A stretch of DNA of 64,000 nucleotides from Talpa occidentalis (GCF_014898055.3 NW_023601104.1:80893106-80957105); one strand, 5' to 3'; shown: positions 21,442-32,278, counted from the first letter of the stretch. The notes: a model not told the origin generated them from the letters alone. Numbers and translations: made by a program.

Positions 21442-22400
21442 CAAGACAACAGCGCGCGGCATCTGTGCCCGGCCGAGCCGGCGGATAGGGATCAGTGTCT
21501 AAAGTTCTTGTTTGCATTTTGAAGTCAACCATCATTGCCGTTCTCTATTAGTGTTCATTAAATTGGTTTATGGCCGGACTCACTCCAGTCTCCACTCGGC
21601 AGCGTGAATGTGCCGTCCTCCTAGGGAAAGGCACGTTTGGCACCCGGGCTGTGCGCTCACTTCCTCCGCTCATTTCCCCGGGCTGGGCTGGGAAACTCTG
21701 GTCACCGTCGCGGTTCCCTGGCGGCGGCGAACAAGGCCCCTGTTGAAGGTTCTGGAAGAGCGGGGTGGGGAGCTCGGCGGAAAGGAAGGCTCTGCCCTCA
21801 AACTGGCCTCCTTCCACTCCTGAAAGTAGGCCAGTGGAGCAGAAGTCTCTTCTGCGGCGCGGCCAGGGCGGGAGAGGCGGCCCCGTTGCGCCAACGCCAG
21901 CGCCCGCGTTTGGAACGCGCCTCCACAGCCTCTCTCCACAGACGCGGGGCCAGCAGGAGGCACTACCCGGACGTGATCCGGAGGCCGGGGCTGGGTCAGA
22001 CAGTGGCCCCAGTGTGAGGGTGGAGAGTCGCGGCCAGCCGGTGAGGGCCGCCCCTGGACGCCAGTTCCCAGGTGTTGACTCACCCCGGGCGGCTGAAAGG
22101 CTGCCGGGCCTGAGGGGCGCCTGGCGCCGGCGTGACCTTCCCTCCACCCCCGCCCCTCAGGAGCTAGGTCTGCTCTGAAAATAAAACCAGGGGACAGCTT
22201 TAAGCAATTAATAGGGATGTTGTTCTCCTTGCTAGACCCCATTCCAAAACATCCTTTCCACGCTCAGCGCCTTCCAGAGTCAGAGTGGCTTCTGGCACTG
22301 AGCGGCTCTTCGGTCCTGAGGGGAATTGCTTGGGGCCGAGCCGCCTGGCAAGCCCGCTCGCGCCCCCTAGTGGACCCCGGCGCCCAGCACCATCCTAGTT
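21440..22400. promoter_or_regulatory. CpG island, candidate promoter
   Basis: About 950 bp of GC-rich DNA with frequent CpG (gcgcgcggc, ggccgagccggcgg, gcggcggcg, gcggcgcggcc and similar), in clear contrast to CpG-poor flanks. A GC box-like 'cccccgcccctc' lies near 22148. No transposable element is recognised within it. Long frames on both strands (for example 199 codons on the minus strand) are typical of GC-rich DNA and carry no domain. Direction of transcription cannot be told from sequence alone. Confidence 0.75.
22360..22373 (-). promoter_or_regulatory. CTCF-type binding motif
   Basis: GCGCCCCCTAGTGG is the reverse complement of CCACTAGGGGGCGC, a full match to the core CTCF consensus. 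It sits at the right edge of the CpG island. CTCF binds such sites as an insulator and loop anchor; here the motif is oriented on the minus strand. Confidence 0.75.
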
Positions 22401-23045
22401 GCTTCTGGGCGAGGTCAGGCCAGGCAAGGGGGTTGTAGAAAGGTAGCCCAGTCTGGGGGGGTGAGGGGAAGCCATCTTTATGCTGCTGATTTAATTTGCC
22501 ACCGACGAAACTAACCTTCTTGGGGTCCCTCCCATACGTTCTCCTGACTCTCATCCTTCCTCCTCCAAGTTCTTTGTGGCTCCATTACTGAGGGGAAGTA
22601 AGGACCAAGTCGTCAAAATGCTTTCATCGCACAGAGAAGCTGCAGAATAACCTGAATGATGGTGACTGAGAAACCCCAAAGGTCCAAGATCATTTGTTTT
22701 GCTACTGCGGATAAAATGTGCATTCACGCCTTTTGGAGACTGAGACACCCCACTGCCATGATTCCCAGGCAGCAGATAAGCTGTGGAAGGTTGAGGAAAT
22801 CCGAACAAGATGACCCTCGAGTTTTTGTAATCCTGTCGATTTTTGTTGAAAGGCAAGCAAGTGAAAGTTTAGATAAATGTCAAAAATAATCTTGTCAGAA
22901 TAAGCTAAGGCAGGATGGACACCGAAATATGTTGTAGACATCAAGAACCAAGGAAATCTGTGAAAGAATTGACAAGCACCTAGCTAGGATAACTAGGTTT
23001 ACCTGCCTGAAAGCATGGGACTTTGACCAAGTGGTCACTTAAAGA
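22401..23045. other. Unannotated DNA downstream of the CpG island
   Basis: No named repeat or exon; falls to ordinary composition by about 22450. Confidence 0.3.
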
Positions 23046-23065
23046 ATCTGGATAGACTATTTTTT

Positions 23066-23329
23066 TTTAAAAAGATTTATTTATTTATTTATACAAGCAC
23101 TGGGTATAGTCAGAAGTGCGGGAGGGTGAGAGAATTCACCAGAGCCAGAGCAGGGAACAGAACAAGTAGACTGATGAAATACACTGCTGAGGGGAGCAGT
23201 GGGCACGGCAGGAGAGGTCTGCACGCCATGTGGGACCCTTGCCGGCGGCTGGGGATCAAACCAGCGCTGCAGAGGCTGCGGGCAGCTTCGCAGCCCAGCG
23301 CTCAACTGCTGCGCCACCAGGGGAGCCCC
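23066..23329 (-). mobile_element. tRNA-derived SINE, antisense, subfamily B
   Basis: Perfect 17-bp target-site duplication (ctggatagactattttt at 23049-23065 and 23330-23346). Head ends 'gcgccaccaggggagcccc' in reverse. Confidence 0.95.
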
Positions 23330-23346
23330 CTGGATAGACTATTTTT

Positions 23347-23910
23347 ATTTAAAAATAAAAAACATGGATAGCAAATAGGTTTGCTATTTATTATGTACTA
23401 ACTTTAGTCAACTGAGGAACCTTATACACTGTGGAGAGTGTTCCAGGTAAAGGAAAAATATCATGATTGATTAGTGATGTCTGCCATGAGCACAGAACAA
23501 AGCAGTGGTGTCATACATGCTAACACAGCAAAAGGACAAGAGAGTGTATTAGAAGGACTGTAATCATACTAATTACAAGAAATTATTAAGAAAGCTCAAC
23601 CATCTCACCTTTCAATGCTTCCCAAGGATGGTGAGGATGATGTGGTTTTTCTAGCTCCCTGTCCTGGGGCACAGGAACTCACCTCACCCATCTTCTGTAG
23701 CTTCTCAGGTGACTTGAAGGCCAATGTGAAATAACAACAAGACAGTGGTACGAATGCATCTGATTGTCACCTTTCCTGAGATTGCAGAGAAATGGCTCAG
23801 ATGCCAAGTACTAACTGAATGTTGGCCTCCTACCAACACATGTACTATAAGTATGCAGAGAATGGGGGCACCAAAAAATCCTAAATTCGCACTCTCCTTA
23901 CTCAACCCAC
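23347..23910. other. Unannotated AT-rich DNA
   Basis: No named feature recognised. Confidence 0.3.
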
Positions 23911-23913
23911 AAG

Positions 23914-24187
23914 AGGCCTTCCCAGTGGCACAGTGGGTTGAGTGCAGCGCTGTGAAGCTGTCCGTAGCCTCTGCAGTGCCGGTTTGATTCCCAGCCAGCC
24001 AGGGAGATAACTATATGCCACAGCAGACCTCTCCTGTCTTGCCTGCTGCTCCCCTCAGCAGTGTATTTCAGTCAGTCTGACTGTTCTGTTCCCCGCTCTG
24101 TCTCTGGTGAATCCTCTCACCCTCCCGCGCCTCTGGCTTGTACCCCAGCTCTTGTATAAATAAATAAAATTTTTTTTTTTAAAAAAG
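23914..24187 (+). mobile_element. tRNA-derived SINE, intermediate type
   Basis: Head 'ggccttcccagtggcacagtg' to tail 'ataaataaaattttttttttaaaaaa'. Only a short flanking repeat (aagagg) is visible. The 3' end joins 'cctcccgcgcctctggc' (B-like) with 'taccccagctcttgtat' (A-like). Confidence 0.9.
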
Positions 24188-24499
24188 AGGCAATTATGGA
24201 ACAGTGTTGTTGCTTGCACACCATCTCAGAAAAGATAGAAGTTGGGGGGGTAGAAGGAAAAGCAGTCAGAGCCATCTCTTGCTGACCTTGTGGGCAGCTG
24301 TGGACTGGAAGGAGAACTGAGGGTCCCAATTGTCTGGAACTGGGCACTGTGTCCAGACCCCACAGGCTGCCGAGGAGCACCAAGGAGTCCTGGTATGTCC
24401 CTTCCAAAATGTGCCTTGACCTTTTCCACTTCTCTCATTGCCACTGCCCCCTTCCATCCTGGCCATGGTCACCTCATCATGGACAAAGCACTAACCTCC

Positions 24500-25145
24500 T
24501 AACAGCCCTCCCTGCATCTGTCTTCCCAATCCTCTAGCCCTTGGTCCATTTTCCTCTCAGAGTCCACTCTCCAAACAACAATTAATGACTTCCTGAGCAC
24601 AAATTTGACTCCATCACATTCTGAGCTCTCCCTGGGGCTTCCCATTTTCTTCCTGAGTCCTGCACTATGGACCAAGCCTCCCCGTCAGTTCCCCTCCCCT
24701 TTGTGCTTTGTTCTGAGCTTTTAGCCACACTGGCCTTTAGGGGCCCCTGCAGTGCTACTTCTGCCCTGGGGCCTTTTCCCAGACCCTTCTCCCCAACCCC
24801 TCACCCTCTCTCTCCTTACCTTCTTTACTTTGCTAACACCCACTTCCTGCTCCTCCATCGCTCAGCTGGAATGTCCCCTTCTCAGGGAAACTGGGAGAGG
24901 TTAGGTCCTTCTTGTTATAGGATCACATAGCACTCTGTACTCTCCTTAGGGACACCCATCCCAGCTGTAACTAGCAACTTGTAAAATTATTTGCATAGCA
25001 TCTATTTTCAGCTAGACTGGGAGCCCCATGGGGAGAGCTTTAACTCTCTTATTTGCTGCTGTGTCTGCAGCAGTTAGCGCAGCCCCTAATGCAGCTCTTG
25101 ACAAGTAGTAGGTGCTTAATATTTATTGAATAAAGTATTAAATGG
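24500..25145 (+). mobile_element. L2 3' end
   Basis: Long diverged L2: 'ccttttcccagacccttctc', 'cactctgtactctcctta', 'ctagactgggagccccatgg', 'gtgtctgcagcagttagcgc' and the terminus 'taggtgcttaatatttattgaa'. L2 is an extinct LINE of early mammals. Frames here are fragments or chance. Confidence 0.75.
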
Positions 25146-25174
25146 AAGAGAGGTGTATGTATGTGTGTGTGTAC

Positions 25175-25260
25175 TAGATGGATGGATGGAAGGATGGATG
25201 GATGGATGGATGGATGGATGGATGGATGGGTTAATGAGTGGATGGATGGACAGATGGATA
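25175..25260. repeat. (GGAT)n microsatellite
   Basis: Mostly perfect GGAT units with a few interruptions, growing out of the end of the L2. Confidence 0.95.
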
Positions 25261-25269
25261 ACTAGCTGG

Positions 25270-25875
25270 CTGAGACTTTCTGAGATTAAAGTTGACTTCT
25301 ACTTCACGTCAAGTTGAAGAGACAAAGATGTGGCATCATGGGGGGGGGGGTAGGGAGAGAAGGATGGATCGTGTGGATGCATGGGAAGTTCTAGATCATG
25401 ACTTCATTTCCCAAGACTCTGAACTCTGCTTTCCAAGACTTCAGAAATACGTGCCTGCAATTCCAAAGGTTATTTTAAAAGGGAAACTGCAAATGAGAAT
25501 AGCTCTGAAGGAAGAAAATCAAACTTTCAACAGTCATTCATGTTGCAGGGAAAGCCATGTGAGATAAGTCACTTCTGTGCTGCCTTTGTGCCCTTGCAGC
25601 CACATAATTGCTGAGCAATGTGCCATTTTGCCGTGGGACCTTCTGAAACCTAAGCAAGCAGGGAAGGCTGGCAGTTGCACGGCCCTTTTTCAAACCAGCT
25701 CCAAAAACTTCTACCCACTAATTGGCCATGTAAATTACTACCTCATGTATCAGTTGCAACACAAGGGAAGAAAGAATATAATGTTGTTTTTGGCTCTCTG
25801 GGCTCTAACTGGGCATCTAAGGCCAGTGCTGCCAGCTTTTGGGTAGAAGGACAGTGAGTTTGGTGGAGGGGGACA
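25270..25875. other. Unannotated DNA
   Basis: Includes a run of ten G at about 25341-25350. No repeat or exon recognised. Confidence 0.3.
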
Positions 25876-25997
25876 GATGTTGAGTTCATGGGCTCTAAGG
25901 TCAGACAAACATGATGTGAGTCCTGGTTCATTTCCGGTGGCTGTGAGACTTCTGGGCAATTTGCCTCAATTGTCTGCATCTGTGAAATAGGGGTGTG
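25876..25997 (+). mobile_element. MIR fragment
   Basis: 'gttcatgggctctaaggtca', 'gtgagtcctggttcat', 'tgagacttctgggcaatttg', 'ctgcatctgtgaaatagggg' follow the MIR core in order. Confidence 0.7.
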
Positions 25998-26432
25998 TAC
26001 GGTCAGGAACGGACCAGGGCAGGTTTTCTATGATCCAGCAGACCGGGTAATGGAGGAGTCAGAGTCCTCAGTGGTTTTTGCAGGTTTTTTATTGGGGTTC
26101 ACCAGGCATATGGCAGGCAGGGGTGCTGGGGGGCCGGGAGGCTGGCAGGCCTCCCAGCCCCCAGCAAATCCTCACTCTATCTGGGCTCTCCAGTGATCTC
26201 TGCTTCTGCTTTTGCGTCTCTCCTCTCTCGGCTTCTCTCTCAGCTTCTTCTGGCGTCCCCATGATGCCGCCCTTAAAAGCCGAGTCTCAGCCCAGGTGAA
26301 TCCCATCTACCTACGCCCACACCCTACTCCAGGTGCCCGCCATCAGGCATGCATTCAGGACCGCAAGGATCCATCATCTATCCTGATGGCGGGAGGGCAG
26401 AAAAGCCTGACATTTTTCCTTACCCTACAGGG
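25998..26432 (-). mobile_element. LTR-like unit, antisense arm of an inverted pair
   Basis: Reverse complement of this stretch aligns along its length with 26612-27045 by eye, with small gaps and roughly 80-90% matching. Shared signals in the same order: 'gcttttaagggc' (reverse at 26269-26280), AATAAA followed by CCTGCAAAA (reverse, about 26081-26093) and 'acccggtctgctgga'. That order, TATA-like box then poly(A) signal then short tail, is what an LTR shows. Family not recognised. Confidence 0.6.
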
Positions 26433-26611
26433 TGATACTGAGTTCCAGGAAGCAGGGAGAGACAGCAGGAAAGTAGGAGAAGCAGGCAAAGCCCATCCTG
26501 AGGGTCCTAATAAGGCCCTTCCAGATAAGGGGGGCTCGCTCCAGTTGGGGATTCTTGGCAGAATTGTGGAAAGTGTTTCTCTGAAAGGTGACTGACCTAA
26601 TACCTTGTTAC
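26433..26611. other. Spacer between the inverted LTR-like arms
   Basis: About 180 bp with no homology between its two halves; purine-rich at the start. Acts as the loop of the palindrome. Confidence 0.5.
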
Positions 26612-27045
26612 CACCTGCAGGGTAAGGTAAAAACATCAGGCTTTTCTGCCCTCCCACCATCAGATAGATGTCGGAACCCTGCTGTCCCGAATGCATGCCT
26701 GATGGCGGGCACCTGGAGTAGGGTGTGGACATAGGTAGATGGGATTCACCTGGGCTAAGACCAAGCTTTTAAGGGCAGCATCACGGGGATGCCAGAAGAG
26801 AAGCAGAATGGAGCAGAACCACAAGAGAAGCAGAGAGAAGCACCAGAGAACGCCAGAGAGCACAGATAGAGTGAAGACTTGCTGGGGCCTGGGAGGCCTG
26901 CTGGCACCCCTGCCTGCCGTGTCCCTGATAAATCCCAATAAAAGCCTGCAAAAGCCCCTGAGGACTCTCCAGGACTCCTCCTTTACCCGGTCTGCTGGAA
27001 TTATAAAAAACCTGCTCCGTGTCATTCCTGCCCCTACACCACCTC
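26612..27045 (+). mobile_element. LTR-like unit, sense arm of an inverted pair
   Basis: Contains 'gcttttaagggc' (26765-26776), AATAAA at 26937-26942 followed by 'gcctgcaaaa', and 'acccggtctgctggaat' near 26986. Counterpart of 25998-26432 in opposite orientation. The 170-codon frame 26739-27251 crosses the unit boundary and has no retroviral or other domain. Confidence 0.6.
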
Positions 27046-28489
27046 CCTTCCCCATCCTTGGTGATAAACTCCCTCCAGGACGTTTGCCCTCTGTATCTAC
27101 CTGTGGGATGAGGTCTTTTCCTCTCTCCTTCCCCAAATCAGAGGTGACCGGAAGTGGGCCATCCCTCCAGGCCGCAGCTGCAGTCAGAGACGGGCACCGG
27201 GGACGTGGTAAGGGACCCTGTCCTTGCCTATCTCGAATATTCCATGGTTAGAGTGGAACGGGAACTCCAAGAGAGGGGCTTGTCAAGACCTTAGTCATCC
27301 AAAGAGTAGATTTGAATGAACATATAGTATAAGGGTTCAATAAAATAACATTCTAAACTGTTGAAGCAATACCCAGGAAGAAAACAAAGGCCCTTTTCAA
27401 GAGGACCAGGATCTTCTGGGGTAACAGTGTAACATTCGGGCTGTGTGTTTGCTTGGAGATGGAAATTGTCATGGCCTTGACCTACAGAAGGCAAACTCCT
27501 GCTGAGTGGGGTGGACCTGGTGGCCTCTGGGCACAGGGTTGCTGCTCATCTGGCTTCAGGGAAGCTGCTGCCTATAATATTCTCTGACTCCTGGCCTGAT
27601 AGTTTTCGGAGTCAAACTGACAGTTCTAAAGCAGCAACAATAGGCTGGTGTTAGAATTAACCGGCGACCCCGGATGTCCTAAAATGGTGGTTTAACTGAA
27701 TGACTTACGAAGAAAAAAAATAGTGGCAATGCTGGACAGATACCCCCTTTCTGCTGAGCCCCCCACCTACCCTAAGGTCAAAAAGACTGTTTTTCATCCT
27801 GTAAGTCCACCTGCAGGGAAGGCAGAGCCCCGCAGCCAAAGGGGCATGGAGAGGCAAGTGCCAAGCAGGCGCCACCCCTTATTTTCTCGCTAGAGAAGGC
27901 ACGTTCTTTAGAGCGACTTTTTGAAACCAGCCTCGACCTGGATTCTTCACTAGCAGGAATCTGGACATCTCGAGCCCTCAGCGTAACGGATGTGACCTCA
28001 GGGGAGACAGCAGGTGAGGGGAGGATGTTGCTGCCAAGGATACAATGGAGAAGGAAGACAGGATGGTTTCCAGGGCCTTCAGGGGACCCCCACTCTAGCC
28101 TCTAGAATTCCCAGGAGACAGACCCTTTCCTCATGTTGGTCTAAGGCAGTGTGAACCCCTAGCTGTGACTTGTACCATACCCAACTGGTGTTTGCACCCC
28201 ACACATGTTCAAACCCCACTGAACGTCCTCCTGGGGATAAGGGTTCGCATTTTTAGGCTTTTTGCTGTTCTCCTGGCCGGGAGGCTGGGTGCCCGGGCCA
28301 GTGGCCTTTGCGTCCATGCAATCAAGCACATGGTCCTCTCCCACCCCCCACCCCTTCCAGATTCTCTGGCTCCCCCTGGGAAGGGCAGCAGGAGAAAGGG
28401 CTTTAAAATCACATGGTCTTGCGCTGCCCCGCAGACACTGCTGCACTCAGGAAGCTGCGGAGGACTCCCAGGACAGCTCTGTCAGGCCA

Positions 28490-28565
28490 GGCATTCAGAT
28501 ATTTAGTGGCCGAGTAATTACTGTAATAATTAATTTCCGTTGCTTAATCCAGCCATCGGGCATGT
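28490..28565. promoter_or_regulatory. Candidate conserved non-coding patch
   Basis: Non-repetitive block with clustered homeodomain-type cores (gagtaattactgtaataattaatttc). Regulatory role is inference only. Confidence 0.25.
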
Positions 28566-28717
28566 CGCTTTACACATGGGAGAACGCTGGTCCCTGTGTG
28601 TGTGTCTAAGACACAGAGCAGCGACTGTGTTCCGTTAAGATTGGGGATCAGCTTGTGGAATAAATAAGAGGCTCCCAGTGTGGTTGGCAGCCACAGGTTG
28701 GGGGTGGGGCAAGCAGA

Positions 28718-28798
28718 AAGGTAAATAAAGGTAAATAAAGAGAAACAAGGTAAATAAAGAGAAACAAAAAGTAAATAAAGAGAAACAAAAAGTTTCAA
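28718..28798. repeat. Minisatellite, GTAAATAAAGAGAAACAAA-type unit
   Basis: A 10-11-bp 'ggtaaataaa' unit repeats twice, then three units of about 19-21 bp built from GTAAATAAAGAGAAACAA plus 1-3 extra bases. Confidence 0.9.
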
Positions 28799-28944
28799 AC
28801 TTCTGAGAACTTCTCCAAAGTTGGGTCTGATCATGTTATTATTTGCAGCTTTGGAAATGGCAATGTGAAATGGGGGGAGAGGGGTTTGACCCCCCTATCC
28901 TGCCTGGGGTTTCCGGACCTGGGCTCTCAGTAGAAATCTGCTGT

Positions 28945-29275
28945 AAGCCACACATGCAGTCTTAAATTTTCTGGCAGCCATATTTTTAAAACATAAAAAA
29001 ATGAGAGGGTGGTAAGGTGATTTTTAATAGTAAATGTCACTGAATATAATAGATCTGAAATACTATCATTTCAATGTATAATCTATGGAAAAGTACTAAC
29101 AGGATATTTTTCATCCTCTTTCATACAAAGTCTTTGAAATTCAATACATATTTTTTTACACTTATAGTTAAAAATTTGGTTGTTCAGTCTCACTTGCCAC
29201 ATTTCAAATGCTCAATAGCCACACTAAAGCCTCCTGACTGACCAGCACTGAAAGCCGCATTGTTGGACAGATTCC
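28945..29275. mobile_element. hAT-like DNA transposon relic
   Basis: AT-rich body with 'aatactatcatttcaatgta', 'acaaagtctttgaaattc' and, at the end, 'cttgccacatttcaaatgct', 'caatagccaca', 'gcattgttggacag'. This is the order of a common mammalian hAT element whose end reads '..attggacagcgcag'. Name uncertain. Confidence 0.55.
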
Positions 29276-29925
29276 CTTCCATGAGGCCATCCCTTATACC
29301 GAGATGATAACATTGTCATGAAAGAAAAAAACAGAGGTGTTTTGTGTATCCAAGGACGATATGATTCCACTCAAGCAGCTATTGGGCACCCTTTTAGATG
29401 GAGCTAGAGAGAGTACATCTTTCTCGTTCTTAAACCTCCCCCATTACATTCACTTGTGTGTCCATTTTCATCTTCCTAAGTACATTGTGGGAACCCCCGT
29501 AACTGTTGAGGGGACTCCATGTAATGTTGGCAGTTAGAGAAAAAGAATTGTGAGTGGCTCTGAATCCAAGGACTTTGCCATCAGAAAGAAGAGGCCACAT
29601 ATCAGTCTGATGTCAGGTTAAACATGATTACATGTCAGAGGAGAGGCCTTTGCTAGCGATTCACCAGGCATTTCCAGAGGGTGGCAGGGCTCCTCGAGGC
29701 TGACTTGGGTTTGGGCGGGCCCACAGCAGAGATCTGGAAGGAGTGTGTGCTCTGGGGCCCCACTGGGCACGTGCTCTACTCCACGTTCAGGATCCACGCC
29801 TGTAGCGGCCTTGCAGCTACCCAAAATTGGAGTTGCTGCTTTTCCGGGGCAGTCAGACTTGTCTGCTTCTCGGAATGCCTCTATTTCCCCTTTTTGCTCT
29901 GTCTGTTAAGACTCCCCTCCACTCA
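29276..29925. other. Unannotated DNA
   Basis: No named repeat, exon or RNA gene recognised. Confidence 0.3.
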
Positions 29926-29929
29926 CCTC

Positions 29930-30290
29930 CCGGTAGCGATTAGTAGGATTGCACTTCCGGTTTCCCACTTGGCTGGGTGGAGTCATGTGACTAGTTCCGG
30001 CCAATGAGCTGTGAGAAGAAATGAAGCTCGTCTGGTCACTTCCGGGCCAGAACCCTTACCGGCCCTCTTGAGTTTTCTTTGAATAACTGGCTGGAGATGG
30101 TACTTCTCACGGGGAACTACGATGATTTGGCCTTTCTGCCCGTCAAGGAGGATGGAAATACCTCGTTGTGGCTCTAAATCACACTGCCCGATGTGCCTCA
30201 GCCTCTCCAGCAGACACAGCCCCTCCACTGACAGAGGACACATGCTTCTTGGGGTGGAGAATCTGGAGGAGGAGCCAGGAGAGTGATGCC
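29930..30290 (+). mobile_element. MLT1-type MaLR LTR fragment
   Basis: 'gtgactagttccggccaatg', 'gagctgtgagaagaaatgaa', 'cacttccgggccagaaccct' and 'caaggaggatggaaata' follow the early part of MLT1J/K-like LTRs. It contains three ETS-type cores (see findings). Confidence 0.55.
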
Positions 30291-30714
30291 CCTAAATAGA
30301 CATTTAGAAACCCTGAAATGCCCTTCTCTGATCACCTAAGATCAGGGAAAGTTAGGGAAACTGAGGCTCAGGACCAGGATACACCCATCTCCAGTGACCG
30401 CCCTGGGGAAGACAGCCACTATCAGCACTGACTGTTGGATCCTGGGGGGCAGTGGGAGGTAGAGACCTACTTCCTCCCCCAAGAAGGAGAAAGCTGAAGA
30501 GGATGGAGCAGGCCCAGTGCTGTTAAAGAAAAATAAAGGCTTAGAGTTTATGTGTGTCTTGACTGACCCTAGACCTGCTACCCAGAACATCCCTGTTCCT
30601 CCACTGCCCTGCATGATGCTTGTCAAGCCCTCCCTTCCCTCCTTCACCCCCTCCAGACAGTCCTTGAGTCAGATTTTACTTTGCTAGGTGAAACAGGTCT
30701 CACATGCCCACTCA
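30291..30714. other. Unannotated DNA with a possible MIR trace
   Basis: 'ttagggaaactgaggctcag' near 30350 looks like antisense MIR; too short to be sure. Confidence 0.3.
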
Positions 30715-31250
30715 GTCATTCAACAACAGGCGCTGAAGACTCCTGTGCACTCTGGGATACAAAACCAAGCCAGATGTGCTCCTTGCCCTTTAGGGATTCC
30801 ATCTGCCAGGGAAGAAATATAAGTAAGGCCAATATTCCTGAGTTGACTTCTAGGTGCTAGGGTAGACAGGCTGCTACCCCCGCTCCCTGAGCCTGAGAAG
30901 TCAGGGAGGGCTTCCCAGTGGAGGTGAGGGAGCAGCAGTTGGGCAGAGTTAGAGGCAGTCCAAGCACAGGTAGCAAAGAGCAGGAGGGAGCAAAGGAGAG
31001 CAAGCAGGGTAGGGCCCATTCAGAGGATGCTAAGTGGCCAGGCATGAGTGGCAGAGGGGGTGTGGGCAGGCGGTAAGATATTAGGCTGAAATAGAGGGAG
31101 CAGGACCAGGTCACCAAACGCCTGGTAACCATGGCAATGGCGATGAGCACAGGCTAGCGAGGAGCTACCGCAGAGATTTGAGCAAAGGAATATCTTGGTC
31201 AGATTTGTGTGTAGATGGGGAGGAGAGAGAAGCTATTTTGTGAGCTGCCA
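30715..31250 (-). mobile_element. Old LINE-type remnant (L2-like, antisense)
   Basis: 'tcattcaacaacaggcgctg', 'cactctgggatacaaaac', 'ccttgccctttagggattcc', 'gagggcttcccagtggagg', 'gcaaaggaatatcttggtcag' occur in the same order as in other copies of this repeat (for example 12.7 kb). Contains an RFX-like GTAACCATGGCAAT at 31125-31138. Confidence 0.5.
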
Positions 31251-31990
31251 GACAGGAAAAGACCTTTTTTATGGGTTTGTTTGTGTGCCTGTGTGTTTAT
31301 TTATGTTAAACACAACTCCCCTCTGGCACAAGTGATGTGAAAAGATAGGCCTTGGAGCAGCGCACAGAATGAGGCAGGAGAGCGGTGAGATGATAGAAAA
31401 TTTTTAACAAATTGGGGTCACTTGGTTTGTTCAGAATAAGGGCCCAGGGAGCAGTGGGAGGAGTGGAGTAGTGGAGAGAGAAAAACCGTAAGACATAAGG
31501 AGTCAGAAGGGGCAGAGAAGAAAATTAGGAGGGCAGCTAGGAAGTGAGACAGATAGCTAGGAGATGAGAGAGGTCGCCACGAAGGAGGAGGCACAGAAGC
31601 GAGGACTTCTGCAAATAGGAGTGTCCAGTATTAAATTTTAAAATAATTAGCATCACACGTCAACATATCCTACCCCCGCCCCCACTTCACCCACCAATGA
31701 CTCACCAAAAAATGACTTCTTTTGTGTTGATGAGAGAGAACCGCATAGGGCATGAGATTGAAAGAGGATCCAAAGAAGCCAGAAGGGAGACAAGGTGGTG
31801 GGAGCGGGAGGGGGAGGTAATAAGGGTAAAGGTCCCCCCCAGAGTGTTATTGGAGATATTGGGTGGGGCAGGTGGATTTCCATCACGTGTGAAATGGGTT
31901 TGGAGCCACATTTCTTGAATGTAATGAAGAAAGTGATGGGAGTGGGGGGGCGGGGAGCAAATAGTGCTTAGGCTATAAATCATACTCTGA
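31251..31990. other. Unannotated purine-rich DNA
   Basis: A and G-rich stretch at 31440-31620; no exon or named repeat recognised. Confidence 0.3.
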
Positions 31991-32008
31991 ATAAGAATCT
32001 ACAGAGTA

Positions 32009-32278
32009 GGGCCTCCCCAGTGGCACAGCGGTTGAGCCCTGGGCTGCGAAGCTGCCTGCAGCCTCTGCAGCGCAGGTTCGATCCCCGGCTGTCGGCGAGG
32101 GTCCCACATGGCATGCAGACCTCTCCTGCCACCCACTGCTCCCCTCAGCAGTGTACTTCGGTCCTTCTGCCTGTTCTGCTCCCCGCTCTGGCTCTGGTGA
32201 ATTCTCTCACCCTCCCGCACTTCTGACTGTACCCAGTGCTTGTATAAATAAATAAATAAAAGTCTTAAAAAAAAAAAA
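32009..32278 (+). mobile_element. tRNA-derived SINE, subfamily B
   Basis: Well-preserved copy: head 'gggcctccccagtggcacag', B box 'ggttcgatccccggc', tail 'tataaataaataaataaaagtctt' plus a long A-run. Target-site duplication of 16 bp with two mismatches (31993-32008 and 32279-32294). Confidence 0.95.

Larger units (their letters stand above)
27046..28940. other. Unannotated DNA after the LTR-like pair
   Basis: 27046-27250 could be LTR-flanking leader sequence, as it contains 'gaggtgaccggaagtgggcc' and 'ggggacgtggtaagg' (a possible splice donor), but no viral gene follows. 27300-28480 holds no named repeat. 28490-28560 is an AT-rich patch described separately. Confidence 0.3.

Noticed and set aside
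21548..22242. Frames of 126-199 codons on both strands in the CpG island
   Set aside because: GC-rich DNA lacks stop codons by composition. The frames overlap in several phases, are rich in Arg/Pro/Gly/Ala and show no motif.
26033..26432. CTCF-like role for SINE heads (ccaccagggaggccc type, e.g. in antisense copies)
   Set aside because: The head resembles the CTCF core but has a spacing error in most copies; no basis to claim binding.
26660..27251. 158- and 170-codon frames over the LTR-like pair
   Set aside because: They cross LTR boundaries on both strands and contain no retroviral motif.
31125..31138. RFX-like GTAACCATGGCAAT
   Set aside because: Good motif match but inside an old dispersed repeat with no CpG or promoter context; likely chance.
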